A stretch of DNA of 64,000 nucleotides from Pisolithus tinctorius. Lineage: Eukaryota > Basidiomycota > Agaricomycetes > Boletales > Pisolithaceae. Both the position numbers and the translations under genes were made by a program. Below the pieces are notes generated by a model. That model made no database searches and was not told the DNA's origin. It saw only the letters and a list, made by a program, of their open reading frames with translations. Below are positions 1 to 12,109 of this stretch, one piece after another. How positions within the stretch are numbered: position 1 is the first letter of the stretch; each line of letters begins with the position of its first letter. Location: NCBI GenBank assembly GCA_024663395.1, contig JANFAH010000042.1:186001-250000 (forward strand), in the 5' to 3' direction.

Positions 1-758
1 GCTGCGGAGTACAGCGGTCAAAGTCCGAAGCGAATCCGACCACTGGGTGGCGAGATATTCGACGAACAGTGAGCGGAAGGGTATGAAGGAAAGTTTCAGA
101 GGCTGAGGTCGGAGTTGGAGCCGGAGGTCAGAGGTCGGAGGTCGGATGAGAGGGCGTTGGGTTCAGCTAGTGCGCTGCCCCCTTGTGCGAGCTCAGCCCT
201 CGTATTTCAGAGGTGGAGCGGACTCAGAGGAAGTGGAGACGAAACTCTGGAGGGGACTGAGAGGGAGTCGAAGGTGGGGACTTTATTCAATATTCGTACT
301 GATTACATCAGAGTACTACGTGGCCTTATATACGATGTAGGCCAAGGGCAGTGCAGTACGGAATGTAAACCAATAAGTGTATAGTGGGTTAGAGTCCTTC
401 TGACACAAGGGATAGAGGGTAGGGATGACAGGGACCTTAACTGAGACAAGGAAACTACTACAACAAGGAAGAGAGGGTAAATACCAAAGGAGCGGAAGAA
501 TGGAGAAAACCGACACGAGGGCGGAACCCTATCTAGAATGCAGGGCTGCAAGTCCAACAGCCCACGTGACCAACCTTAGGGCGGAGTTGAGTGGAGTTGG
601 TCAGAACATGGACAGGGGACCTCGGAGAGGTGTGGAGATGTGTTGGGAGGGTCAGAGGAGCGCAGGAACACGTCGGAGGAGGGCGGAGAAGCGCGGGAAC
701 ATGTCGGAAGAGGGGGGAGTAGGTGTTAGGGGCTTACGCTGGTGTCATGGTCATGACA
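1..758 (-). mobile_element. Partial LTR of a Ty3/gypsy element (TGTCAAAG family)
   Basis: This stretch matches, base for base over most of its length, the two LTRs at 38326-39171 and 43540-44385. It lacks only about the first 57 bp, which lie outside the window. It ends in the family terminus ATGACA at 758. The orientation follows the minus-strand full element. The reverse strand carries a TATA-type motif near 330. Downstream sequence (759 on) is gag-like but on the plus strand, so this LTR belongs to a different insertion. It is either the right end of an element lying left of the window or a solo LTR. Confidence 0.85.
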
Positions 759-2910
759 TCCACCCAACAACCTTCCATACTCCATCCCCTTGTAACTGAG
801 ATGATGGACCCAACCCCAACCCTAATGATCCTGATGGTGATCCTGATGGTGGGGGCAGCAGTGACAGGGATATCCTCAAAGACCCAGCTGAGCCACCAGA
901 GGATCCCCTTGTCACTCTTGCTAGAGCTTTCCATGTGCTTGTGCAGTCTAGCTCATGCACTGGGAACTCCACTCCAAAAACATAGATCCATGAGCCTGAC
1001 ACCTTCAATGGCTCTGACCCAAAGAAACTCCACAAGTTCCTCATTCAATGTGAGTTGAACTTTCAAGACTGCCCCCACACATTCCACTCCAACAGAGCAA
1101 AGGTAACCTTCACTCAGTCCTACTTGAAGGGAATGGCTCTGGCTTGGTTTGAGCCAGATCTGCTAAACCCCAAAGGCTATGACCACCCACTCTGGATGGA
1201 TGACTATCACAAGTTCTTGCATGAGCTCACAACTAATTTTGGTCTGCATGATGCCATAGTAGATTCTATCCAACAACTTGAGAACCTCACTCTGAAAGAC
1301 AGTTCTTGAATTACCAAGTATGTATGTTGTGGCGTTCAATTGCTGGGCTTCACAAGTCAAGGACTATGGTGTTGGTGCACTCTGCCACTGCTTCTATAGT
1401 GGACTTCCAGACTGCATCAAAGATGAGATCACTCACATTGGAAAGCCTTCTACCCTCACACAACTCCACAAACTCACCCAAACTGTCAATGCATGCTACT
1501 GGGAACACAAAGCAGAAATTTCATGCACCATCAAGTCTGCCACTGACAAGTTGCAGTCTTCCAACTCTGACAACAAGTCTAAATCATCATCCTCCACCTC
1601 CACTCCAAAGTCCAACACCAGGGGCAAGGGAAAACAGAAAGATCTGCCCAAGTCCAATATTGCCCACCTTCTGGGCAAGGATGGCAAGCTCACCTCTGCT
1701 GAATGCCAGTGCAGGATGAAAAACAACCTCTGCCTCTTCTGTGGCAAGGCTGGCCACTCCACTAAGGACTGTCCTAAGTTCACCTCTCACACAGCCAAAG
1801 CCCATGCAGCTATGGCTGGAATTCCACCTGCTCTGCCCATGGAGAAGGCAGAGCCAAAAAATTAGTCCACTCCTCCAGGGAGCCCACACAGCCTGGAGGA
1901 AGTGTTGACCCCAACTGTGTGCAACCAGACATCCAACTCAACACATCCACTCTCTCTAGTCCCAACTCTTTACTTCCATCTGTAACTCTTCTTGATTGTT
2001 CTGTTGATACTGTTTCTGCATTGATCAATTCCAGCTCTTCTCATTGTTTTGTAGACCTGTCCATAATCAAAAAATATGCTATTCCTGTTTCCCCAATTTC
2101 CCTGCCAATTCTGCTCCACTTGTTTGATGGTAGTACAAATGCTGTCATTTCCCAAAAAGTAGATCTTTCCCTCTGGTTTCCTTCTGGTGAGGTCAACTCT
2201 GTTTCATTTTATGTTACTCTGTTGGATTCTTCATGTTCACTGGTATTAGGACACAACTGGCTCACCCACTTCAATCCATTGATTGATTGGGTATTGGGCA
2301 GTATATCATTCAAACCACCATTACAGGGAATGCTGACACCCCAGGTGCCTTCATCACCTTCTGCTGTGACCTCTGCTCCAGATCTGACACCCTCCACTCT
2401 GTCTGCAGCTCTGACTGCAACTCTGACAGACTTGCTGTGCTCTGCTCCACTTGTCTCACTCATCAATGGGTACTCTGCTGCCTTCAAAAGCATGGTCTCT
2501 ATGCCAAGCCAGAAAAGTGCAAGTTCCACTCCAACTCTGTCAAGTACTTTGGTTATATTCTATCTCCCTCTGGTCTCACCATGTCTGCCAAGAAGGTTCA
2601 GGCAGTCTGTGACTGGCCTGAGCTGCAGAAGGTGCAAGACATCTAGTCCTTCTTCAGATTCACAAATTTCTATAGATGATTCATTAATAATGACTGACAT
2701 TGTTGTTCCTCTCACTCACCTCATGCAAAAGTGTGCTCCTTGGAACTTTTTCCAAGGAGTGTCACTCTGCCTTCCTCTGCCTGAAGGATGCCTTCAGCTC
2801 TGCTCCTATTCTCACTCACTGGGTTCCTGATGCTCCACTTACAGTAGAAACTGATGCCTCTGACTATGCCATTGCTGGCATTTTGTCACTCACCTGCTCT
2901 GACAGTGAAC
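759..2910 (+). pseudogene. Decayed Ty3/gypsy gag-pol with RT deleted
   Basis: The plus strand reads a gag capsid (about 990-1318, motifs [19 protein letters not shown] and TTNFGLHDA). After a stop at about 1307 and a frameshift it continues to 1865 with a CCHC zinc knuckle (CLFCGKAGHSTKDC, about 1731-1775). A retropepsin-like segment follows (1919-2320, [22 protein letters not shown]), in which the catalytic Asp is read as Asn. From the protease-RT linker at about 2460 the sequence jumps to the end of RT (HGLYAKPEKCKFHSNSVKYF, about 2487-2550) and then to an RNase H start (VETDASDYAIAGILS, about 2845-2890). Most of RT is therefore missing, as is all of the integrase. It is close kin to the 38326-44385 element and is cut on its right by the fold-back element. 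Confidence 0.85.
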
Positions 2911-3999
2911 AAGTGCATTGCAACACTTTTGTCCATGGCTGGTGGAATAGTGAAAAGTGACTGTTTGATGGGGTTAAGGGCATGAAGGATGGGAAAATAT
3001 GATTACATAATAGACCACATGATCCTCCAGATGATTTGTCAGCATGTAAACAATGACAAACATTGGACTTGTACCATTAACCCTCCCTCTTTTACCATAA
3101 CTCATGAAATCATCTCTCTAGCTCACATGGTCATTTTCTCAAGGAATTCTTATCAAATACTGGTGGCCACCACAGTGCCATCAGTATAACATGCTCTCAG
3201 AATCATCAGTCCCTTAAAAAACTTGCTGTCAGTCATTCCCTTGACTGTTTCCCTCCCCATGCCTGATGTGTTCTGGGACTAATCAGTACTTGGAAGGCTG
3301 AGAATGTTTTGGAGGTCAATCTGGCACTTCAGAACATGATGGACAAACTATCCCCCTCTCAACCAATGCATTTCTGGCACAGGAACACTGGTATGGAAGT
3401 TGGGGTGAGACAAAATCCTCTTTACCCCTGGGTGTCATCAGAAGGATATGCTACTGAACTGCCATGAAGCAGAATCCTGTGCTTCCATCTGGAGGGTTTT
3501 TCTCACCCTGACTTCCATACCAGTGTTCCTGTGCCAGAAATGCATTGGTTGAGAGGGGGATAGTTTGTCCATCATGTTCTGAAGTGCCAGATTGACCTCC
3601 AAAACATTCTCAGCCTTCCAAGTACTGATTAGTCCCAGAACACATCAGGCATGGGGGGGCAAACAGTCCAGGGAATGACTGACAGCAGGTTTTTTAAGGG
3701 ACTGATGATTCTGAGAGCATGTTATACTGATGGCACTGTGGTGGCCACCAGTATTTGATAAGAATTCCTTGAGAAAATGACCATGTGAGCTAGAGAGATG
3801 ATTTCATGAGTTATGGTAAAAGAGGGAGGGTTAATGGTACAAGTCCAATGTTTGTCATTGTTTACATGCTGACAAATCATCTGGAAGACTGTGTGGTCTA
3901 TTATGTAATCATATTTTCCCATCCTTCATGCCCTTAATCCCATCAAAAGGTCACTTTTCACTATTTCACCAGACAGGGACAAAAGCATTGCAATGTACT
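2911..3999. repeat. Fold-back element: two ~500 bp inverted arms, ~90 bp loop
   Basis: The left arm (2911 to about 3413) and right arm (about 3503-3999) are near-perfect reverse complements. Both arms therefore encode the same apparent 66-codon reading frame, at 2989-3189 on plus and 3722-3922 on minus. The arm ends read AAGTGCATTGCA and TGCAATGTACTT. No clear target-site duplication could be found and there is no transposase. It interrupts the RNase H region of the decayed gypsy. It could be a non-autonomous DNA transposon or a locally formed palindrome. Confidence 0.85.
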
Positions 4000-4152
4000 T
4001 TTTGGAAAGAATAGGGTGTATCTCAGCATGTATTGCTTTGTTTGGACTGAACCTTAGTGCTCTGGGAAGCTTAGAGTCACCCCTTTCGAATGGTATAGGT
4101 ATCATGATTATCTGTGCAGAATAGCCCAAGCTACATCAGCAGCAAGTCACAC

Positions 4153-4370
4153 CGGGACGACCTGTGACTGCCTCCCTTCAAGATGAAGATGCCTACATTA
4201 CTGTTGACCAAAGTGAGTTAGTAGGTTGACACATTGTTGAATGGTTAGTGAAGGGAGACTCCATCCCTGTGTTGGATATCATGCAGAGACACTGTGACAT
4301 CTTGTTTGGATTGGGAGGTACATGGAATAAGTTGGGCACTACATGTATCATACACATAGCCTCACTGTGG
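4153..4370 (+). pseudogene. ERG26-like (3-beta-HSD/SDR) fragment, direct-repeat copy 1
   Basis: This 218 bp segment is repeated almost exactly at 8044-8262. Read on plus with shifts it gives the N-terminal part of a 3-beta-hydroxysteroid dehydrogenase/isomerase-type short-chain dehydrogenase: an HIVE..VKGDSIPVLDIMQRH-like segment (beta2 region of the Rossmann fold) and TTCIIHIASL (the motif before the substrate loop). A stop and frameshifts are present. Copy 1 breaks off at 4370, where unrelated array sequence begins. Assignment to the sterol C-4 decarboxylase (ERG26) type rests on the better-preserved second copy. Confidence 0.6.
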
Positions 4371-7300
4371 TTAGTGTCAGTGAGTCACACGCAGCCACCA
4401 AGCTCACCCAAGAAGACAAAGAGCAAAGACCCAAGCCCAGGCAGGCTCATCGAAGCAGCAGCAACAGCCTATTTTGAGACAAAGGAGTTTTCTTTGAGTA
4501 TGAACAAACTACTGACTACAGAATTCCAGGAAGCAGCAAAGCTCGAGTGAGTTGAACCAGTGGTAGTGGAAGATCCACTCACAACAAAAGTCCCATTCAA
4601 ATTCAAGGCAAATTACAACACTCAAAGGGGTTTTTTGTTTTGTTCATATCAAGTTTCTCTGATGGCTACTGGTGTGTCACTACAGGAGTCCTACCTAAGA
4701 GGTCAAGGCGATGAAAAAAGCAGCCTTGGAGTTCCTGCAGTCAGCAGATATACACATCAGTTAACCAATGACCTATTCATGTCAAAGATTCCACTCAAAT
4801 TCAAAGCAGAAAGGCTCGAAGAACATGCGAAACCTGCAAGAGTTGAAGTCGAAGAGCTTGAAACACTTGCAGGCAGTCTCGAAGCGGAAAGGTTGGTGTG
4901 TGATGAGGCCATTGACTCACACAGAGCACTGCAGTGCATAAGTCATTCTGAGACAAAGGTTATTGCAAGAAGGATCAAGATCGAGGAGCCATTGAGGCTC
5001 ATCACACAAAGGAAGCCACTGGAAGAGTCTTTACAGGTCAAAATGTTGAGGCACACAGCGAGGATAGATGCCCTCACACTCGAAATATTCCGCAGCTGCA
5101 CAGTGTCAGGCAATATATATTTTATTCAAGGATTCATCGAGCAAATCGACACATGCACTCGATGTTGGGACTTGTACAGAAAGTCCAGCAGTGTTGACTA
5201 AGCAGAGTCACATGACTGCTCTGTGTGTTGTGGCCATGCACACTCAAGTACTACATACCAATGAGACTAGTGCTACAGGACAACTATGCAAGAGCATGGC
5301 GATTGAAGGATATGAAGAATGGGGCAAACAATGTACCACATGGGAACTACTGCAGTTACAGAGCAATGGTGACAGCAGCAAAGGTGACAATGGCAGTGAC
5401 TCGAGTGACAGCGATGATGACAACAACAACTTTACTTAGTGCAGATCAATGGCTGGACAAGATAGGAAGGGCAGTGCTATGGAAACAGGGCACAATGAGC
5501 ACAGGGTCTGAGCTCAACAGCTCAAAGGTCAGTTTTGATTGCAGAATGTTTTACTTACATCTGCCTTGTTCTAGGAAAGCCAGATATCTACAATGGACAA
5601 CAATCACAATACAAGGAATGACGACAACAATTACACGGAGTGTTGATCAATGCCAGGAAGGTACCTATCTATAATGAACAACAACCACAGTACAAGGAAC
5701 TGACTATGATGGTGCTCAAAGAGGATTGATGGCCACACAAGGCAAGACTTGCCATTTGATGGAGATGATATGTGACAAGCATGTGTACTGGGCTCGACAG
5801 GCCCAAGGTTCTGTTTCGATTCCATAGCATCTTACTTACAGCATTTCTACACTAGGGAAAATGGGTATAGACAATGAAGATCGAAAGGACATCCAAGCAA
5901 TCATGATACAAAGAACAACAACGATGGTTACACTTACTGTGGATCAATGGCCAGTCGAGATTGGATGCACCACTCAATGGAAATGGGGTGCGAAGAGTGC
6001 AGATGGAGAGCCCAACAGCTCACAGGTTTGTTTTAGCTTTCGAAATGTTTTACTTACAGCTATTCTACGCAGGAGAAAGCTGGTACATGCGTCAAAGAGT
6101 GACCGACATCATGGGCGATTGCAATACAAGAAACGATGAAGACAGGCATTTGATGCAGGGTCGATGGCCCTGAAAGGAGAGAAGGGCCATTCTGTGGAGA
6201 CAAGGCACGAGGAGCACAGGTTCTGGGCTCGACAGGAGAAAAGGTTTGTTATGATTTCAGTATGTTTTACTTACATCTGTTCTACTCTAGGGAAAATGAC
6301 TGTACATGACAATGTGCAAGTGACATCCAAGGGGTCACAGTACAAGAAATGACTATGACAGTGCTCGAAGACAATTAGGGGGCCATGCGACACAAGAATG
6401 GTTAGTCTGATGGGCATGGAGTATGGTGGAGACAAGTCACAGAGTGCTACAGCTCAAGGTTTTATTTTGATTTCATAGCATTTTACTTACAACTATCCTA
6501 CTCTAGGAAGAGCAAGAGATACCTATGATGAAGTGCACAGTCACAGCATGGGAATCTACACAGGACTGTGAATGAAGACACTTGGATGTACAGCAAAACA
6601 AGTGTGACGACTATGGTTCAAGCTGCAACAGTGAGCATCGAGGATACAACATCTGCCAAGCATGGGTGTTGAGTGCTATGGCCCAAGTCTTTGTTCCAGT
6701 GATGTGACTTTTTACTTGTGGATACATTATTCTAGAATAGATGATGACTCAGAAGGAAGATCACAGCAGGGTCACAGAGTGACAAGTATGAAGATCACAT
6801 GGAAGTGCCGCAGGACAAGCCCGAAGACTACATTTGCAAACTACAATGGCAATCATCGAAGATACAATATCCAACGAGCATGGATATAGAGCCTAACAGC
6901 CAAGGTTTTTATTTTTGCTTTGCAGATTTTTACTTACAGATACATAGTTCTAGAGTAGACAATAACTTAGGCAGAAGAACACATCGACTTACAGTCCAAC
7001 AAGTACAAAGACCCTGAAATAATGCGAGAGACACACTCAAAGCAACCTTACAGACTTCTATGCGAGATCTGCTACAAAGGGCAGCAACAACAGGGGCACA
7101 AGAGATGACATCGATGGTGCTGGATGTGGAGCAGTGGCCATACAATGCTGAGAATGGCCATGCAGGTGGATATGAGGTACAGCAGAGACGAACAAAGAGC
7201 TTGATGGCTCAAGGTTTTGTGTTTGTTTCAGTATATTCTACTTACATCTTCATTATTCTAGGAAAGCCAGCTATCTATGATGAACAGTGATCATGATACA

Positions 7301-8043
7301 AGAAATGATGGCAATGACAAGACTTGACACAGACTGAAGGCTGCATGAGGCTGGAGCAGCCATTTGATGGAGACAGGGCATGGGGAGTGCAGGCAGTTGA
7401 GCCTGACAGCTTCGAGGGTTCAGTTCAGTTTCGAAAATGCTTTACTTACATCTACTTTACACTGGGGATAATGGATGGTCGCAACAGAAGTGCGACCAAG
7501 GTCCTGGCAATTGCGATTCAAGAATCTATGAAGATTTGCAAGCAAACATTGTGCAGGCATACAGCAAGGCTAGCATGAAGACTACAGTTTCGATCTACAG
7601 CAATGATCACTGAAGATACGAGATCCGACAGACATGGGCACCGAGCATGACAGCCCAAGTTTTTATTTTAGTCGCACAACTGTTTACTCACAGATAGGTT
7701 ATTCTAGGGAAGACAACAACTTCGAAGACAGTACATGTCAACTTACAGTGATACGAGTATGATGACTACAATATGCCTCTGGAAATGAATTCGAAGCAAC
7801 TTGGCAGACTTGCACACAAGACTTAGCATGAATAGCAATGTGAGGGTGAGAGTTGAAGTCATGACAGGATACACAACATGCAAGGAGTATCAAGACCACA
7901 CTGAGTGGGCTCTACAGCCCAAGTTTTAGTTATTGTCTTAGACCATGTTTACTTACAGCTACTGCATTTTAGGGATCATGAATTTTTACAGAGCATCAAC
8001 AAACCTTTGAGTGTCAATGCACCTACAGTATGAAGGTCCCAAT
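4371..8043 (+). repeat. Tandem array of exon-intron-like modules, block 1 (~11 units)
   Basis: An intron-like signature recurs about every 200-310 bp. It has a GT donor after AAG or CAG, a T-rich stretch, a branch-like TTTACTTACA, a second pyrimidine stretch, and TTCTAG followed by GGAAA. The branch motif occurs at about 5551, 5832, 6051, 6267, 6481, 6711, 6931, 7241, 7441, 7683 and 7951. Each intron-like piece is about 50 bp. The intervening blocks of about 170 bp show a recurring protein-level pattern best seen at 5437-5525 and 5935-6025: DQW....IG...W..G..S...E.NSS. Reading frames between modules are broken by stops, so the array is decayed or non-coding. The first 700 bp (4371-5200) contains longer open frames (for example 4560-5201) of unknown nature. 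No known family was recognised. Confidence 0.6.
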
Positions 8044-8790
8044 CGGGACGACCTGTGACTGCCTCCCTTCAAGATGAAGATGCCTACATTACTGTTCGAC
8101 CAAAGTGAGTTAGTAGGTTGACACATTGTCGAACAGTTAGTGAAGGGAGACTCCATCCCTGTGTTGGATATCATGCAGAGACACTGTGACATCTTGTTTG
8201 GATTGGGAGGTACATGGAATAAGTTGGGCACTACATGTATCATACACATAGCCTCACTGTGGCGAGGCACGAGAGACCCCTCCAGTCTACTACAAGGCCA
8301 ACATCAAGGGCATCCAAGCCATCATCAACACAGCTATTGCAGCTGGCATCTGTAGGCTCATCTACATGAGTTCCACAAGTATCATATTTAATGGCACCTG
8401 ATGCCATGAATATTGACAGACAAACATCCTATTCCCACAAGCCATTCGATGTGTATAATCTACTGCCTTACCACTCTACCACATCGAGCAAACCTAGACT
8501 AGACCCTGAGGGCACAACAGCAAAGCTCAACGAATCTCTACACCATGCTCTCCCTCCCATATGTGCCACAACCGAATATCACTGCTCGATGTGGACACTC
8601 AGTCCCTATGTCACACCCACACCCAATGCTGAATCCATCCTATCCATGTTCAACACCCCATTCAACCCACATGAACCTACAGGCCTTGTTGTCTGTCCTC
8701 AAAGAGATGGACAAGTGTTCTTCATCACAAATGGAGAAGTGTTCAGTATCTTAGACTTTACAGGGGTATACAATGAGTACAAGTGAAAAA
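8044..8790 (+). pseudogene. ERG26-like sterol dehydrogenase pseudogene (copy 2, longer)
   Basis: After the 219 bp repeat of the N-terminal segment, the reading continues through VYYKANIKGIQAIINTAIAA, then G..RLIYMSS.S..FNGT (the NAD-binding and active-site strand of 3-beta-HSD family proteins), and KPFDVYN, where the catalytic YxxxK region should start. A gap follows and then the C-terminal region: LHHALPPI, PNAESILSMFNTPFNPHEP and DGQVFFITNGEVFSILDFTG. These are typical of fungal sterol-4-alpha-carboxylate 3-dehydrogenases. The catalytic YxxxK helix and the middle of the protein are missing and several frameshifts occur. This is a dead fragment embedded in repeats. The family call comes from remembered motif patterns. 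Confidence 0.65.
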
Positions 8791-9775
8791 CCATCGCACT
8801 TAAAGGTACAGGGTACATACTGAATGGCTATGTGATGAGACAAGGGTATGGCATCATCATCAAACAATGGTCATTTGAAGCAACAATGAGCTTTCAATGG
8901 AGGAGATGCATAGAGGATTCATATGCTGAGCTCGATGCCTCAATCTTTCTCTTTTGTTTTGTGTCATATTGCTTACAGCTACATTACTATAGGAAAGTTC
9001 AGTGTCTACAAAGAGGTAGGAGCGACATCCAAGTGGCTGTGGTGTGGAAGTGCAAAGCAACACACAAGAACGAACACCAGACTATCAAATTGAAGCTACC
9101 CAAGACAATTCGATGGTTCTACTACAAGTGGGGAGATTTGGTATGGTACTCAAGAGGACAAGTGCTGGCATTGCAAGTGCAGTGTTGAAGGAAGTGAGAT
9201 GTTCGAAGACAAAGACTGGGAGACTGTGTGGTGGATGTTAGCAACAAAGACAAGGCTTAGCACATGCCAACAGCCATGCGAGATAGGAAGAGCTGTTTGT
9301 TGGAGACAAAGAATGACAGATGCAGATGCTGAGCTTGACAGCTTGGGTTTTTGTTTTGATCTTAGAACATTCTATTTACATCCTCATTATTCTAGGGAAG
9401 ATGGACATCTGCAGTGAATTGCTGATCATGGTACAAGAGACTATGATGAACTGCAAGCAAAGGACATGTGGAGGTACAGTAGAAGAGTTCAGAGACCTAC
9501 AAAGTCCGAAATGGGGTGTCAGGCTGATGGGAATGCAGTAGTACCAACTCTCAGTATGAAGAGCTGTCCACCAAGTAACATGGATTCACATACCGAGCCC
9601 AAGCACTCCTTTTCATCTTTTGTTTTAATGGCACTGTACTTACGAACCTACAGGTCTAAGACATATGAAGGAATCGACATGTGGCTACTGACATCTGGAA
9701 GAGAAGAAGACGAAGCAAGTTCGAGTAGGCTGAGATGGCGAGCAATATGCGAAGGTTGAGGAGGGGCACAGACCC
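8791..9775 (+). repeat. Exon-intron-like module array, block 2
   Basis: The module pattern resumes after the sterol dehydrogenase fragment, with intron-like signatures at about 8940-8990, 9345-9395 and 9605-9655. The last has CTGTACTTACGAACCTACAG as branch and acceptor. Preceding exon-like blocks again show IGRAVCWRQ and DAELDS motifs (about 9275-9345). The array is interrupted at 9776 by a terminal-inverted-repeat element and continues at 13123. Confidence 0.6.
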
Positions 9776-9884
9776 TTCAGTCACCTGTAGGCCTGAAAGT
9801 GGGTCATCTGACATGTACATTTTGTCCTAAAAGTGGGACTAACCAATGTCAGGCCAATGGTGCCCAAAGGTGGGTAGGCCTGGT

Positions 9885-10240
9885 GCCTGGAAGTGGGTTC
9901 AGGCCGACCTGTTTGGAGGGTGGACCCAGTGCCTGGAAGTGGGAGTCAGGCTGACCTGGCTGGAGGGTGGACCCACCTCCTGGAAGTGGGTTCAGCTGAC
10001 CTGGCTGGAGGGTGGACCCACCTCCTGGAAGTGGGTTTGGCTGACCTGTTTGGAGGGTGCACCCACTGCCTGGAAGTGGGGTCAGCTGAACCTGTTTGGA
10101 GCATGCACCCACCTTCCTGGAAGTGGGGGAGGCTGACCTGTTTGGAGGGTAGACCCACTGCCTGGAAGTGGGGTCAGCCAACCTGTTTGGAGGATGCACC
10201 CACCTCCTGCAAGTGGAGTTGGCTGACCTCACTGGGAGAT
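9885..10240. repeat. 45 bp minisatellite, left subterminal array (~8 units)
   Basis: The repeating unit is built on CCTGGAAGTGGG, then a GGCTGACCTG-like step, then TTTGGAGGGTGGACCCA. Because 45 is a multiple of 3, the array gives open frames on both strands with a 15-residue period. These should not be read as genes. Confidence 0.9.
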
Positions 10241-11230
10241 GCACACACCCACACCAATAAGAGGTTCAATTTTGTTACCTTCAGCTTTCTGTCAAAACCT
10301 TGTATGAGGGCATTGCAAGATAGCATGGCAATGTACAGAGTAAGCCCCCTCCACATTACTTGCTTTTTGGCCTTTCAGCAGGTCTCCCTTCACCACTAGG
10401 CACCTTTTGGTTGTGACCCCCAGTAGCCAGTACCACATCAGCATTCATCACTAAGTGTTGTGGAACCCCCCCCCCCTTTGTCCCTAGGAGCAACCAATCT
10501 TGACAGTCTCTTTCCATGTCTCCATTCTTCATGTTTGATCCTAATCTAACATTCTGCACTTAGGTTGTCTATCTGCTTGTTTTCTTTTAAAGTCTCTATC
10601 AGGTTAGAACTGATCCTCTCACCCAAGGGGGGTATAAAGCTCTAGGGATCTGCTGATGCTCACTGACAAGTACCAATGCAGTACCAAGGGTGGGACATTA
10701 CAGCTGAGATATTATGAAGTTGATCAAATGGTACTGAACACAAAGTGGACCTGCTCTGTAGTTGACATGTTATGTAGCAGTGTCCTTGTACAAGTCCTGA
10801 CAGAAGGTTGATAAAGAAGACCTATTGAGGTATTACAGTTGATATTCAAACTGAGGTATCTACCACATGAGTTACCAACATTTGTATGTACTACCAACAA
10901 GCAATGCAGGCTACAATGTAGGTATGCACAGCCAACACAAAGATCCCAAGTGCCAGTAATCCAAAGACTGACAGGTATGGTCCAGTATGGTAAAGGTTAG
11001 ACCCAATGGATTGGACATGAGCTTAGACCAATGGATTGATTACCTTGGTCTTGGGTCCCAAGTCTTTGGCCTATGCCATACCCATTTGCCTACTACTTAC
11101 ACACAACCTCACCCCCATCCCATGTGGTATGGATCCCTTAGATTTCACACTTATCTGACCCTCAGGTTTACCCTTTGACTCAATCACCAGGGTGGTGGGA
11201 TTTCTACTTTGCCCAGTGCATGTCCTTTGC

Positions 11231-11254
11231 TAGGGTTAGGGTTAGGGTTACACA
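11231..11254 (+). repeat. Interstitial telomere-like repeat (three TTAGGG units)
   Basis: The sequence CTAGGGTTAGGGTTAGGGTT contains three consecutive copies of the canonical fungal telomere unit, inside the TIR element and far from any chromosome end. Confidence 0.9.
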
Positions 11255-11304
11255 ACTTCAAAAAATCAAGCAGCATGGGGGCAATTCATGTTACACAGCC
11301 TAGC

Positions 11305-11770
11305 AATTACAAGGATTGACCAACCAAATACACAGCCCAGGAAAATACAGGATTGAGCAACAATACACAGCCAAGAAAATACAGGATTGAGCAAATACAC
11401 AGCCAAGAAAAATACAGGACTAAGTTACAGAGCAAATGTTCCAAGTGGAACTGAGACCTCAGGCATCCTGGAGGGGCCCCTCCCCAGAAAGACACTGAGA
11501 TCTCTAGAGAAAATAAGGTATTTAAAAGACTAGTACAAAGATAATACAGATGTCAGTCAGAAGCTGGCCTGCACTGGCAGGCACAGACTATAAATCCCCC
11601 AGAACCCACAAAGCTGGCCTGCATTAGCAGGCACAGACTAAGCCTCCAGGTCCCACAATGAAAAAGTCTTAAGCTGGTCTGCACTAGCAGGTACAGACTA
11701 TGTAACCCCCCAGAACCCCAGCTGGTCTGCAAAAGCAGGCACAGACTAAACCCCCAGATCCCACAGGAAG
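11305..11770. repeat. Short tandem repeats inside the TIR element
   Basis: Two sets are visible. At about 11305-11430 a unit with ATACACAGCCAAGAAAATAC and GGATTGAGCAA is repeated about three times. At about 11560-11770 a 50-65 bp unit built on AAGCTGGCCTGCACTGGCAG and CACAGACTA is repeated five times. No coding sense was found. Confidence 0.8.
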
Positions 11771-12109
11771 ATAGTATCAATAACCTACACACCCATAGTG
11801 TGCTGGCCAGGCACACAGTGGGCTGCAGGACAACAACAGGATACTACAAGACATACCTTAAACCCATGCAGCTGCAGTCTACATAGGTGAAGTCTGGCAT
11901 CAAGGGAGTGGTAAGAGGAACATGGGAGAGAGAAAGATGAAGAGCAGTGTGTCGAAGTGTGTCTTTTATAAAATTTTCTGTTTGCTGCTGTTTGGTCATC
12001 AGCCACTGGTCGCAGCATGTGCAGTGAAGCATGTCACATGACATCACATGACATGCTGATGGCACACTGCACAGCACAACATTACTTTTATGTAATCACA
12101 AAAGCAGGA

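Noticed and set aside
2989..3922. Two identical 66-codon frames on opposite strands
   Set aside because: They are the two arms of the palindrome; there is no sign that the frame is under selection.
4153..8262. The 218 bp direct repeats as LTRs of a small retrotransposon
   Set aside because: They lack TG...CA ends, primer-binding site and polypurine tract, and they encode dehydrogenase-like protein sequence.
9849..10399. Long open frames on both strands with a 15-residue repeat (WVHPPARLANPTFRQ-like)
   Set aside because: They come from the 45 bp minisatellite, whose period is a multiple of three; frames are open on both strands and end where the array ends.
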